Below are positions 1-7,351 of a stretch of 27,410 bases of DNA, in pieces. Positions within the stretch are counted from its first letter, which is position 1; the number at the start of each line of letters is the position of its first letter. Source of the stretch: Candidatus Woesearchaeota archaeon (GTDB lineage: Archaea > Nanobdellota > Nanobdellia > Woesearchaeales > GW2011-AR4); assembly GCA_016185955.1 (NCBI GenBank), contig JACPMQ010000034.1:1-27410 (forward strand), in the 5' to 3' direction. The notes under the pieces were generated by a model. It searched no databases. It was given only the letters and a program-made list of their open reading frames with translations, and had not been told where the DNA came from. The translations under genes and the position numbers were made by a program.

Positions 1-1
1 C

Positions 2-199
2 GATTATTCAAAATTAAGCGATATAGCGTATGCGAGCATGATGGGGCAGTTAAGTTCTGCGCAACTAGAAGCTATTGATGTCATAGGAGAAAGATTGGAT
101 AGAAGCAAATACAAGCCTGTAAGCCAGGAAGTTGCAAATGTTTTGGTTGCAAGCCGCGCTGCATTATACAAGATAAAGAAATATGCGGGATTGGAGTAA
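2..199 (+). CDS. C-terminal fragment of an unidentified protein
   Basis: The window opens inside a rightward reading frame that gives 65 residues and ends at TAA (197-199). The visible part is hydrophilic and probably helical, with a short acidic/basic mix (SAQLEAIDVIGERLDR) and a basic end (ALYKIKKYAGLE). I recognise no family. Coding is supported by the frame being open from the window edge with an archaeal-looking composition, and by the convergent gene beginning just beyond it. The true start lies outside the window. Confidence 0.6.
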   Translation, partial: DYSKLSDIAYASMMGQLSSAQLEAIDVIGERLDRSKYKPVSQEVANVLVASRAALYKIKKYAGLE

Positions 200-251
200 G
201 TTATCTTTTCGGCACAAGTAAAAATATGGAAAGTTTAGCGTGGACAATATG

Positions 252-881
252 CTATAGAGTAGTCATCTTCAGCTTTAGCAATGGCCTGTATATAGATAAC
301 ATACTCATAAACCTATATTTTTCCCAGTCTTTTGAATCTATATTTATTCCAACCGGGGGCACAAAACCAAAGTCGCCAACTATTTCGCCTCTGACAAAAT
401 ATTTGAAATGCTTTGTAGCCTTGTCCACAGTTTCTTCGCTTACCATTTCTCTGCTGCTTTCCGTTACTGCGCCAATTTTAGAAGTTTTATCATATAAAGT
501 GCCAGCTTTAAACTTGCCAAGATGCGACCATATCTTATTATAATCAGTGTACACAACAGCAGGAGAAATGCCATAATGCTTGCTTATGTCTGCATAACCG
601 CTATTTATTCCATAACCGCTATTTGCCCTTATATTCTCTGATTTTGGCTTTCCTGAAGTTACATCTTCCAAATCCTCTAAATCTCCTTGTTTTTTTTCCT
701 TGCTTTCCTTTTTTGCCGATTGCTTGGAAGTTTTATGCAAAATAGCTGCAATAATAACGGGCTTATTATGGCTCATAATTTCTGCTCTTTTCTTTGCAGC
801 CTTTTCACTTCTTTTTTTATTGTTGCTATCTTTAAAGTGCCTTATCACCAATTCTATAAGCGTATTTTTTATATTGCCCAT
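252..881 (-). CDS. Hypothetical Lys-rich protein
   Basis: A 209-residue soluble protein of unknown function. The first 70 residues or so are very rich in Lys, Ser and Glu and probably disordered. A short internal repeat, NSGYG/NSGYA, lies near residues 88-96, followed by a globular-looking Tyr-rich C-terminal half (KHYGISPAVVYTDYNKIWSHLG). No signal peptide or membrane segment is seen. The ATG start is supported by a good ribosome binding site, AGGTGAT, about 8 nt upstream, which is unusual here because most neighbours look leaderless. A TATA-like AT-rich stretch lies at 931-945 and a perfect palindrome at 898-914 near the expected transcription start, so expression may be controlled. I cannot assign a function. 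Confidence 0.7.
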   Translation of the reverse strand: MGNIKNTLIELVIRHFKDSNNKKRSEKAAKKRAEIMSHNKPVIIAAILHKTSKQSAKKESKEKKQGDLEDLEDVTSGKPKSENIRANSGYGINSGYADISKHYGISPAVVYTDYNKIWSHLGKFKAGTLYDKTSKIGAVTESSREMVSEETVDKATKHFKYFVRGEIVGDFGFVPPVGINIDSKDWEKYRFMSMLSIYRPLLKLKMTTL

Positions 882-897
882 AAAATACTATCACCTG

Positions 898-914
898 TTG
901 GATATAATATCCAA
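898..914. promoter_or_regulatory. 17-bp palindrome at the promoter of the 252-881 gene
   Basis: TTGGATAT-A-ATATCCAA is a perfect inverted repeat with 8-bp arms and a single central base. It lies about 17 nt upstream of the start at 881, between a TATA-like element (about 931-945) and the AGGTGAT ribosome binding site, so it covers the predicted transcription start. This is a typical place for a repressor operator. The function is inferred from position and symmetry only. Confidence 0.45.
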
Positions 915-1001
915 TTATGGATAAATAGCAAATATAAATATGTTTCTGTTAAGAAATACCACGCAAATAAAATTAAAATAAGCCAAAGCGGTGGCTCATA
1001 G

Positions 1002-1030
1002 AAATTCCGCTGTTCGCAACAGCGGAATTT
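1002..1030. terminator. Perfect hairpin directly after the ATP-cone gene
   Basis: AAATTCCGCTGTT, a CGC loop and AACAGCGGAATTT form a perfect 13-bp stem with a 3-nt loop. It abuts the stop codon of the leftward ATP-cone gene (1031). On the minus strand a short T-run, TTT, closes the stem, so it may end or protect the transcript. It resembles the hairpins at 13342-13380 and 20298-20334. Confidence 0.5.
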
Positions 1031-1333
1031 TTATGCAATATCTCTATGCGTTTCATACATAAAAGCTGCATCTTTGTTATATTTTTTCATTGCTTCAATA
1101 ACTTTTGCAAAAATCTCTGATGAGCTTACTTTTTTCTTTCTTTTAGCCCATAGCTTAATCTCCTTTGAGACCTTTTCGCATATTTTCTCTGCTTCTGCAT
1201 CATGTAATTGAGTGTTTAAGCACGCTGCATAGCAGCTTGCATAAACTTTTCTTTCATCAAACTCTTCTGAATGCCCTTTCCTTTTTACAATGCAATATTT
1301 GCAAATTTTTCCTTCTTTTTTGTCGCGCTTCAT
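1031..1333 (-). CDS. Stand-alone ATP-cone domain protein
   Basis: A 100-residue protein made almost entirely of an ATP-cone, the nucleotide-sensing module found at the N-terminus of class I and III ribonucleotide reductases and in the repressor NrdR. The hallmark start VKRKGHSEEFDERKV is at about residues 16-30, followed by the helical part and the end YKDAAFMYETHRDIA-like segment typical of the fold. A CKYC pair at residues 11-14 precedes it. NrdR has a full zinc ribbon before its cone, and here only one CxxC is visible. It follows the CcdA-like gene by 31 nt in the same direction and could be cotranscribed. Being fused to no enzyme, it may be a nucleotide-responsive regulator, which is inference. 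Confidence 0.75.
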   Translation of the reverse strand: MKRDKKEGKICKYCIVKRKGHSEEFDERKVYASCYAACLNTQLHDAEAEKICEKVSKEIKLWAKRKKKVSSSEIFAKVIEAMKKYNKDAAFMYETHRDIA

Positions 1334-1364
1334 TTTTTATTTTTTATATTTCATCTAAAATTTG

Positions 1365-2075
1365 TTAGCCAAGATTTATAGTTCCGTTTGCAATCAGCAT
1401 TAAAAGCCAGCCCAATATTATCAAAAGCATTCCGGTTAATAGCCTCATGAAAGGCCTATTGGCTTGCTTCCATCTCTTAATTTTGTGAAGCTTTACGCCA
1501 CAAGCAACCAGCAATAAAATTATTATCAGCGGCAAAACAAAAATCACGTTATAAAGCACTAATAAAAGAAATGCAGCAAAATCAAAATGCTGCGAAAGCA
1601 ATGTTATAATTGCGAGATATGGAGCGCCGGTGCATGGAAGCTCGACTGCTGAAACAAAAGTTCCCAATAGAATAACGCCTAAAACAGTAGTTTTTGTCGC
1701 GTATTTATGGATTTTCTTTGCAGCTTTTGCGGGAATAGACAATGAAAACCATTTTCCATACCAAAAATAATCCTTGATTTCAATTATTCCCGCTAAAACT
1801 ATTAAAGTTCCTACTGATATGGAAATGTATTCTGACAAAGCCAATGGCAATGTCGCAAAATAATATGTAAGCCCTAATCCTGCCAAAAGATAGACTGTAA
1901 GCACAGAAAGTATGTAGATGCTGCCTATGAGCAACATCTTTTTTGTTGATTGCCTTGCTGCAAGCATTACTGAAATCATTAAAATAAGGACGCCAATAGC
2001 GCATGGGTTAATGGAATCAATAGCTGCTGTTGTGACTATTGTCAATAATCTTGGGAGATAAGCTTCAATCGCCAT
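1365..2075 (-). CDS. CcdA/DsbD-family thiol-disulfide membrane transporter
   Basis: A 236-residue integral membrane protein with six likely transmembrane helices. It carries the two family signatures: SINPCAIG in helix 1 (about residues 21-28) and VELPCTGAPY in helix 4 (about residues 144-153). Their cysteines are the redox pair that carries reducing equivalents from cytoplasmic thioredoxin to the outside in CcdA and DsbD. The length fits CcdA, and no periplasmic thioredoxin domain is attached. The ATG lies inside the end of the upstream His-rich membrane protein gene (11-nt overlap), so the two are translationally coupled. The likely client is that protein, which has several extracytoplasmic cysteines (inference). 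Confidence 0.85.
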   Translation of the reverse strand: MAIEAYLPRLLTIVTTAAIDSINPCAIGVLILMISVMLAARQSTKKMLLIGSIYILSVLTVYLLAGLGLTYYFATLPLALSEYISISVGTLIVLAGIIEIKDYFWYGKWFSLSIPAKAAKKIHKYATKTTVLGVILLGTFVSAVELPCTGAPYLAIITLLSQHFDFAAFLLLVLYNVIFVLPLIIILLLVACGVKLHKIKRWKQANRPFMRLLTGMLLIILGWLLMLIANGTINLG

Positions 2076-2940
2076 TTAATTCGCCCCTTTCAATAGCAGC
2101 TTTATATGTGCTGCACATATTTTCTGTTTTTTCTTTGTCTTCACCGAATTCAATAATAATGCAATCTCCTGGAGGAACTTGAGAATATGGCGCAAGCACA
2201 TAATTTTCAAAATCCCCAAGCTTTATCTGCTCATAAATCCAGCTTTTAGCATCTTTAGGATTCCTTATCTTATAGAGAAAAACTTGCAGTTTCCCGCTTT
2301 TTTCACCGCATAGCTCACTATTTTTAGCTTCTTCAAAGCCATAATCAGTCGGAATGCCCATCTTATCCTCTTCAAGATAGCCATTAACAGCTTCAAAAAA
2401 ATTGTGCAAGCTCACGTCTTTTATATTTGTAACAACGCCTTCCACATGAATCCTGTTGTCATCATGCTCGTGAAAAAGGGGAATTCCCACGCTATTGGAA
2501 AATCCCTTTGGCTTTAAAAGCTCAATTTTTTTGTTGCATACATAAATTTCATAGTCAGCATGCCAATGCACAGGTCCTTTTGTTTCTGAAATTTGGTTTA
2601 AGTAAATTGTAGAAGCTGCCAAATAAAAAGTTGCTGCTACAATTGGAATTGCTATGCCAAAAAACAAGAATATTTTCATTTTTTCGGTTTTTTGACGGTG
2701 CAATAATGAAAAAAGAACTAAAATGCCTGCAATAAACAATGCCGTAAGAATGTAGCTTACAGATGTTGACTGTATGTATTCACTGATGTTGTTGCTTTGC
2801 ATTTCTTTGGATTCCATATCATGCAAGTCAGGCTCATTTCCGTGGGAAAAAACAGCATTGGAAGCAATAACAGAAATGATGAGGGAGAATAGGGCTAATA
2901 CCAAAAACTTTGCATTTATTCTGATTTTTAGGGAAGACAT
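2065..2940 (-). CDS. Membrane-anchored His-rich, probably metal-binding protein
   Basis: A 291-residue protein. A hydrophobic segment at about 11-32 (signal or anchor) is followed by two transmembrane helices at about 60-80 and 88-112, then an outside domain. That domain carries HWHADYEIYV and LFHEHDDNRIHVEG, a clustered His/Asp/Glu pattern that looks like a metal site, plus four cysteines (VCNK, ELCGEK, GDCIII, NMCST). I know similar HWHA...H.HD...HVE segments from archaeal and bacterial membrane proteins of unknown role. Copper or another transition metal is a guess. The overlap with the CcdA-like gene suggests that redox control of its cysteines matters. The start is ATG; AAGAGG lies rather far upstream. 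Confidence 0.75.
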   Translation of the reverse strand: MSSLKIRINAKFLVLALFSLIISVIASNAVFSHGNEPDLHDMESKEMQSNNISEYIQSTSVSYILTALFIAGILVLFSLLHRQKTEKMKIFLFFGIAIPIVAATFYLAASTIYLNQISETKGPVHWHADYEIYVCNKKIELLKPKGFSNSVGIPLFHEHDDNRIHVEGVVTNIKDVSLHNFFEAVNGYLEEDKMGIPTDYGFEEAKNSELCGEKSGKLQVFLYKIRNPKDAKSWIYEQIKLGDFENYVLAPYSQVPPGDCIIIEFGEDKEKTENMCSTYKAAIERGELNGD

Positions 2941-2965
2941 ACTCTTTTTAAGCCTCTTTTTTTAC

Positions 2966-3061
2966 TTAGCAAAATTCGCATACTTTTGCTTTTTTTGCCC
3001 TATTTTTTTTGGATTTGGCCTTTTTTGCAGCTCTTTTTTGTTTTAAAGGTTTTTTTGCCAT
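2966..3061 (-). CDS. 31-residue Lys/Ala-rich peptide ending in CxxC
   Basis: A short open frame on the minus strand runs from ATG (3061) to TAA (2966). The peptide starts MAKKPLKQKRAAKKAK, continues with a second basic Lys/Ala tract, and ends KVCEFC, a CxxC pair at the very C-terminus. It lies 25 nt upstream of the His-rich membrane protein gene and points the same way, so it would be first in the operon with the CcdA-like gene. An ATTTAAAAA box about 29 nt upstream (around 3086-3095) could be its promoter. The composition resembles histone-H1-like or nucleic-acid-binding tails. Coding is plausible but unproven, because A-rich DNA can give Lys-rich frames by chance. Confidence 0.45.
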   Translation of the reverse strand: MAKKPLKQKRAAKKAKSKKNRAKKAKVCEFC

Positions 3062-3113
3062 AAAGGCAGCATTTATAAAAATGTTTTTAAATTTATCGAT
3101 ATTGCTTTGCGTA

Positions 3114-3836
3114 ATGAAGCTCTTAATTAACAAGCAGGATAAATTTCTCGTTAAAAATGCAGATAGTGATTTTCACACAAAGCACGGCTATTTTAAAAAA
3201 GATGAGCTAACAGCAAAAAATGGCTCTAAACTAGCTTCAAGCACAGGCAAGGAATTTACTGTTTTTAATCCTCATTTTATTGATTTATACAGAAAAATAA
3301 AGAGGGATGCGCAGATAATCCCGCTAAAAGATATTGGCTTGATAGTATCGGAAACTGGAATCAATAACAAAAGCATTGTTGTTGATGCAGGCTCCGGCTC
3401 TGGAGCTTTAGCATGCCTTTTGGCGAATATTTCAAAAAAAGTTTTTACATACGAAATAAGAGAAGACTTTATTGAAATAGTGAAGCATAACATTGATTTT
3501 CTTGGATTAAAAAACATAAAAATAAAAAATATTGATGTTTACGGGAAAATTGAGGAAAAAAATGTGGATTTAATTGTTTTGGACCTTCCTGAGCCATGGA
3601 AAGCAATAAATTCCGCAAAAGAGGCTTTAAAAATCGGAGCATTTTTGGTTTCTTACAGCCCTTCAATAACGCAAAGCTCTGATTTTGTGAATCAAATAAA
3701 CAAAGATGAAAGTTTTGCGCACATAAAAACTTCTGAGATTATTGAAAGGCAATGGGAAATTGACGGAAGGAAAGTAAGGCCCAAAAGCCAAGGAATAGGG
3801 CATTCAGGATTTATCAGCTTTGCGAGGAGAATTTAG
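3114..3836 (+). CDS. trmI: tRNA (adenine-N1)-methyltransferase, TrmI type
   Basis: A 240-residue SAM-dependent methyltransferase of the archaeal TrmI family, which makes m1A at positions 57/58 of tRNA. The N-terminal small domain (LLINKQDKFLV, residues 3-13; FHTKHGYF, 20-27) is followed by SAM motif I VVDAGSGSGA (89-98), the acidic YEIRED after the next strand (113-118), and the family's DLPEPW (157-162). An upstream in-frame ATG exists, but the intervening Phe-rich stretch is promoter DNA, and the start at 3114 gives the family's N-terminus. TTTATAAAAA and AAATTTAT boxes lie 24-40 nt upstream, so the message is leaderless or nearly so. It is divergent from the small basic peptide gene. Confidence 0.85.
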   Translation: MKLLINKQDKFLVKNADSDFHTKHGYFKKDELTAKNGSKLASSTGKEFTVFNPHFIDLYRKIKRDAQIIPLKDIGLIVSETGINNKSIVVDAGSGSGALACLLANISKKVFTYEIREDFIEIVKHNIDFLGLKNIKIKNIDVYGKIEEKNVDLIVLDLPEPWKAINSAKEALKIGAFLVSYSPSITQSSDFVNQINKDESFAHIKTSEIIERQWEIDGRKVRPKSQGIGHSGFISFARRI

Positions 3837-3841
3837 GCACA

Positions 3842-5641
3842 TTAAATGCGAATATTCCATCCAGTCTCTGACTGGTGGTTTGAAAGCACGGTTTGTACCC
3901 AGAATATTCGCATTCTTAGAAATCCGACCGAGCGACCGAAGGGAGCGAGCAATCCGCCAGTCTGTGACTGGCGGTGTCGGAAAACATCAATGCCCAATAA
4001 ATTCAAGCTGTTTTTTAATGTTTGGCTTACGCAAGCTGCAAGCAGCAGGCGCGCTTTTTTTAGCTCTTCCCCCTCTTTTAAGATGTTATAAGTGTGATAA
4101 AACTCATTAAACTGCTTTGCAAGCTCATATGTGTAAGTTGCAATTGCGTTTAGCCTTAACTCAACAGCTGCCTTTTCAGCAATTGACGGAAAAAGGCTTA
4201 ATTTTTTTATTAATTCTGTTTCTTCAGGCTTATCCAACAAAGAAAAATCTGCTTTTTTCGGCATCTCTTTTTTATCTTTTTTGTGATGCCTTATTATGCT
4301 GCTTATTCTTGCATAAGCATATTGTATGTAAGGCGCGGTTTCGCCTTCAAAGCTTAAGGCATGCTCCCAATTAAATATGACATTTTTTTCAGGGCTTACC
4401 TTAAGAATGCTGTATTTTAATGCGCCATAAGCTATTGACTTTGCTGTTTTTTTGTTTATTTTTTTATATCTTTTTTGCAGCCCATCTTCCGCTTTTTTCA
4501 GGGTTTCTTTCATAAAATCTTCCAAAAGCACAAAGTTTCCCTTTCTTGTTGACATCTTGCCATCTTCAAGAAGCACAAAAGAATAATAAACTGCTTTTCT
4601 TGTTTTTTTTTCTAGAATTAAGAGAGCTGCATTTATCTGCTCGTTATAAAGCTTTTGATCCTCACCAAGAACAACAATGCAATCCCCTTTTTTATTCATG
4701 TCCAAAGCATATGCAATGTCTCTTAAAGGATACAAAGAGGTGCCATCTCCCCTTGTTAAAACAAGCAGGGGCATTTTCATTCCAAGGCCGAAGCCCTTTT
4801 CATCCAGCACAAACCTTTTGTCCTTGTCAAAGAAGAATCTTCCTGTTTTTTCCAAAAGCTTTAATGCCTCATGCGTTTGCCTGCTCCATAAATAAGATGA
4901 TTCATAATCAAAAACATCATATTTGATGCCCAATTCCGAAAGAATTTTTATTTGACCCTTGACAGAAATGCCCACAATTTTTTTAAACTCGCTCTTCACT
5001 TTTTTGTTGTTGTTTTCCAATTCAAACAGTATTTCCAAAACTTCCTTTTCCAGAGCAGGATTTTGCTCAACCTTTTTTGACATATTAATATACAGATTCA
5101 ATAAGTCATTAAACTTGGGATTTTTTTTGCCTCTTGCCGCAAGAACAAGCATGGCTATTTGTTTTCCAATGTCATTTACAAAATAATACACTTCAACATT
5201 ATAATTCTGAAAGCGAAGGATTTTTGCAATTGCATCTCCGATAATAGCATTTCTGGCCCTTCCTACATGAGGGCTTGCATTTGGGTTTATGCTTGTATGC
5301 TCAAGAATTATTTTTTTTCCCTTGCCAAGATTGGATGAGCCATATTTGTCTTTTTCTTGGAGTATCTTATTCAGTGTTTGCTCCCTCAATGCCTTTTTGT
5401 TCAAAAAAAAATTAACATATGGGCCTAAAGCCTCAACTTTTTCTATATTTTTGTTTTTTCCTATTTTGGATGATAGTTCTTTAGCTATTTCATTTGGATT
5501 TTTTTTGTGGATTTTAGCCAAAGAAAAGCAGGGAAAAGCATAGTCGCCCATTTCAGGCTTTGGCGGAATTTCAAGCTCTATTTTTTCTATTGCGACATGC
5601 CTTTTCAGTTCATTAAGTATTTGTTCCCTAAAAGTATCCAT
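3842..5641 (-). CDS. argS: Arginyl-tRNA synthetase with a repeat-encoded C-terminal tail
   Basis: Class I synthetase charging tRNA-Arg. The HIGH-like motif reads NASPHVGRARNAI (about residues 122-134). The N-terminal additional domain is VAIEKIELEIPPKPEMGDYAFPCF, and the C-terminal helical anticodon-binding domain includes EGETAPYIQYAYARI and LLGIDV. Normal ArgRS ends a few residues after LLGI with a Pro-Glu-Arg-Met-like terminus. Here, after GIDV (residue 553), the frame runs into two palindromic hairpins (3845-3981) that encode 46 extra residues rich in Arg, Gln and Ser, with the stop just beyond. A TATATATA box centred about 27 nt upstream of the ATG marks a leaderless promoter. The catalytic core looks intact, and this is probably the essential cellular copy. 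Confidence 0.93.
   Translation of the reverse strand: MDTFREQILNELKRHVAIEKIELEIPPKPEMGDYAFPCFSLAKIHKKNPNEIAKELSSKIGKNKNIEKVEALGPYVNFFLNKKALREQTLNKILQEKDKYGSSNLGKGKKIILEHTSINPNASPHVGRARNAIIGDAIAKILRFQNYNVEVYYFVNDIGKQIAMLVLAARGKKNPKFNDLLNLYINMSKKVEQNPALEKEVLEILFELENNNKKVKSEFKKIVGISVKGQIKILSELGIKYDVFDYESSYLWSRQTHEALKLLEKTGRFFFDKDKRFVLDEKGFGLGMKMPLLVLTRGDGTSLYPLRDIAYALDMNKKGDCIVVLGEDQKLYNEQINAALLILEKKTRKAVYYSFVLLEDGKMSTRKGNFVLLEDFMKETLKKAEDGLQKRYKKINKKTAKSIAYGALKYSILKVSPEKNVIFNWEHALSFEGETAPYIQYAYARISSIIRHHKKDKKEMPKKADFSLLDKPEETELIKKLSLFPSIAEKAAVELRLNAIATYTYELAKQFNEFYHTYNILKEGEELKKARLLLAACVSQTLKNSLNLLGIDVFRHRQSQTGGLLAPFGRSVGFLRMRIFWVQTVLSNHQSETGWNIRI
3845..3981. repeat. Double palindromic hairpin inside the 3' end of argS
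   Basis: There are two adjacent hairpins. The first has outer arms AATGCGAATATTC (3845-3857) and GAATATTCGCATT (3902-3914), a perfect 13-bp match, with an inner hairpin CCAGTC/GACTGG at 3861-3875. The second has outer arms TCCGAC (3923-3928) and GTCGGA (3976-3981), with an inner hairpin CCGCCAGTC-TGT-GACTGGCGG (3954-3974). Both share the tip CCAGTCnnnGACTGG. The second also carries GAGCGACCGAAGGGAGCGAG. The unit looks inserted, since it replaces the normal argS end and is more GC-rich than its surroundings. Confidence 0.8.
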
Positions 5642-5659
5642 ATAAAATTGATATATAGG

Positions 5660-5675
5660 CGCTTATATATATTTT
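5660..5675 (-). promoter_or_regulatory. TATA-type promoter of argS
   Basis: TATATATA-type sequence centred near 5668, about 27 nt upstream of the argS ATG (5641), the spacing expected for a leaderless archaeal transcript. Repeat A1 begins only about 20 nt further upstream. Confidence 0.5.
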
Positions 5676-5692
5676 TTTGGTTGTCTGGTATA

Positions 5693-5936
5693 TGCTAACA
5701 CCTCTTATTCTAAAGATATACGAAACTTAAAGTGGCTGCTCCAAAATAAGAGGCGGTAGGCTGGCAGAAGAATGTTAATTGTGCTATCAAAATGGCGTGT
5801 ATGTGCAAAAATAATTTTGTTATATAGGCACGGACATTAATTTCCGTAAATAAATTATCCGTGCCTATATACTGCGGACTTTGACAATTATTACGGAAAT
5901 CGAAGTCCGCTCGTATAGCAAGAATCAAGATGCGCC
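5693..5936. repeat. Palindromic repeat A1, a mosaic of A2-like and A3-like halves
   Basis: The left end is TGCTAACACCTCTTATTCT, as in A3. At 5730-5742 it has AAGTGGCTGCTCC and then a 39-nt stretch identical to A2. A private hairpin follows, with perfect 14-bp arms TATATAGGCACGGA (5821-5834) and TCCGTGCCTATATA (5858-5871). The right part (5870 onward) matches A3, with the stem GCGGACTTTGA/TCGAAGTCCGC, where one base differs from A3 but can still pair as G-U. CCTCTTATT (5701-5709) pairs with AATAAGAGG (5745-5753). The right end breaks off at GATGCGCC, where A2 and A3 continue with ATTTTGCC, and joins the methyltransferase gene. Confidence 0.8.
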
Positions 5937-6002
5937 GCAGCATTTGAAAATATAAAAAAAGAGTATGATTCATTCTATAAAAGCCTGCTAAGCAGCGGTA
6001 AA

Positions 6003-6461
6003 TTGCCTTTATGGGACACAGGCAGAGGCTTTTGGGGGCATGCCATAGCTGATGAAATATATGAAGCCTTTAAAAAAATTAATCTGCACAGGCACAAAAG
6101 CTTTATAGATTTGGGAAGCGGCGATGGCAAAGTAGTTTTAACAGCAGCCCTTTTTTGCAAGCGTTCAGTCGGCATTGAAATAGACAATGGGCTGTTTAAA
6201 AAATCTTTAGAAATGCAGAAAAAGCTTAACATACCAAATGCCTTGTTTTTCAACAGCGATTTTTACCAGCACAGCATTTCAGAATTTGACGCTGTTTTTG
6301 TCTATCCTGATGCTCCAATGCACCGCGGCTTGGAAAAAAAGCTTTTGAATGAGTTGAATGGAAAATTAATCCACTATGGGCATCATTTTCATCCCCAAAG
6401 CCTTAAAGTGGAAGACAATTTTTTAGTAAACGGAACATTGGTTACAGTGTATACTAAGTAA
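6003..6461 (+). CDS. Class I SAM-dependent methyltransferase with damaged 5' end
   Basis: A small Rossmann methyltransferase. SAM motif I is FIDLGSGDGKVV (about residues 36-47), followed by GIEID and an acidic SEFDAVFVYPDAP at the motif IV position. The C-terminal strand is KLIHYGHHFHP. The substrate is unknown. From this TTG start the product has 152 residues, but coding-like sequence (FENIKKEYDSFYKSLL) continues upstream in frame to about 5943 and into repeat A1. There is no ATG, GTG or TTG before the in-frame stop at 5916-5918. The ATGs at 5930 and 5964 are in another frame and stop quickly. The natural start was probably lost to A1, so the protein is shortened, uses an unusual start, or is no longer made. 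It ends almost exactly where the convergent DUF483-like gene ends. Confidence 0.75.
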   Translation: MPLWDTGRGFWGHAIADEIYEAFKKINLHRHKSFIDLGSGDGKVVLTAALFCKRSVGIEIDNGLFKKSLEMQKKLNIPNALFFNSDFYQHSISEFDAVFVYPDAPMHRGLEKKLLNELNGKLIHYGHHFHPQSLKVEDNFLVNGTLVTVYTK

Positions 6462-6462
6462 A

Positions 6463-7305
6463 CTAAGTAAAAACCATAAATCCAACATCAGTAAAAAATT
6501 TGTCTTTAATTCTGACTTTATTTTTGCTGATTACTTCAATTTTTTTGTTTTCCGTCAGCATTTCATCCATGATGGCAGTGCTTGTGGATAAAAATTTGCC
6601 AAACTTGAAAATATTATTTTCCATTTTGTAATCCTGGAATAAGAAAATCCCGCTGTTTTCCGTGTACAGTACAGCGCTTTTCAGCATTTTTTCAAATCTT
6701 ATTGCAATAGATTCAGAAGCTTGCTTCAGGCACTCAAAATTTGCTTTTGCAATTTTTATTGATGCTTCGCAGTTAAAGCTATGCGGAAAATGGCTTAGCA
6801 AAGCAAAATCAAAATATCTTATTGCGTAATTTGTGTAAAAAGGGAAGCTGAAGCCATAAGAGTTGGAAAGTGCTTCCAAAATATAATCATTCTGGATTTT
6901 TTGCTGCTTTTCCCTGTTTTCCACAAAAAAATCAATGCAGCATTTTGGATAGCCTAAAAGCTGCCCAATTGCATTATCATCATTCTTGTTTTCAACAAGC
7001 TTGAGCATTTTTGCTACGCTTTTGTTTTTGGAAATGTAAATGTGATAAAAGCCGTTATAAGGGTAATTTATACTGACTTTTTTTGCAGTGTTGGCATAAT
7101 TCCCCTTTCCTTTGTCTACTGCCTTAATTACCTTAAAATCTGATATTTCCATACAAAGATTTTCTTCCTTGCAGAATTTCGCTATTTTTTCTAGCTCTAT
7201 TTCATTGGCGTCGAGCCTTACTGATTTTTTGATGTTATTCAGCAAGTATAATATTTCCAATGCTCTGGTATAATTTCCAAATATCTTTAAGAGCTTGCTT
7301 ACCAT
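6463..7305 (-). CDS. DUF483-like archaeal protein
   Basis: A 280-residue soluble protein. The centre carries the signature LLGYPKCCIDFF, the conserved-Cys segment I associate with the archaeal DUF483 family, whose function is unknown. The family assignment is from memory. The frame is open further upstream, but that stretch crosses a TATA-like box (7329-7340) and enters repeat B1, so I place the start at ATG 7305 (MVSKLLKIFGNY), about 30 nt from the box. The gene is convergent with the methyltransferase, leaving almost no gap. Confidence 0.7.
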   Translation of the reverse strand: MVSKLLKIFGNYTRALEILYLLNNIKKSVRLDANEIELEKIAKFCKEENLCMEISDFKVIKAVDKGKGNYANTAKKVSINYPYNGFYHIYISKNKSVAKMLKLVENKNDDNAIGQLLGYPKCCIDFFVENREKQQKIQNDYILEALSNSYGFSFPFYTNYAIRYFDFALLSHFPHSFNCEASIKIAKANFECLKQASESIAIRFEKMLKSAVLYTENSGIFLFQDYKMENNIFKFGKFLSTSTAIMDEMLTENKKIEVISKNKVRIKDKFFTDVGFMVFT

Positions 7306-7328
7306 CAAGATTAAAGGAGAAGATGCAA

Positions 7329-7340
7329 TTAAATATATTT
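7329..7340 (-). promoter_or_regulatory. TATA-like box of the DUF483-like gene
   Basis: AAATATATTTAATT on the minus strand lies 25-35 nt upstream of ATG 7305. It sits between that start and repeat B1, and so decides the start choice. Confidence 0.4.
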
Positions 7341-7351
7341 TGTTTTCATGC

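Noticed and set aside
3009..3113. Upstream start for the TrmI gene
   Set aside because: The extra Phe-rich residues are promoter DNA antisense to the small basic peptide gene. The family N-terminus begins at 3114.
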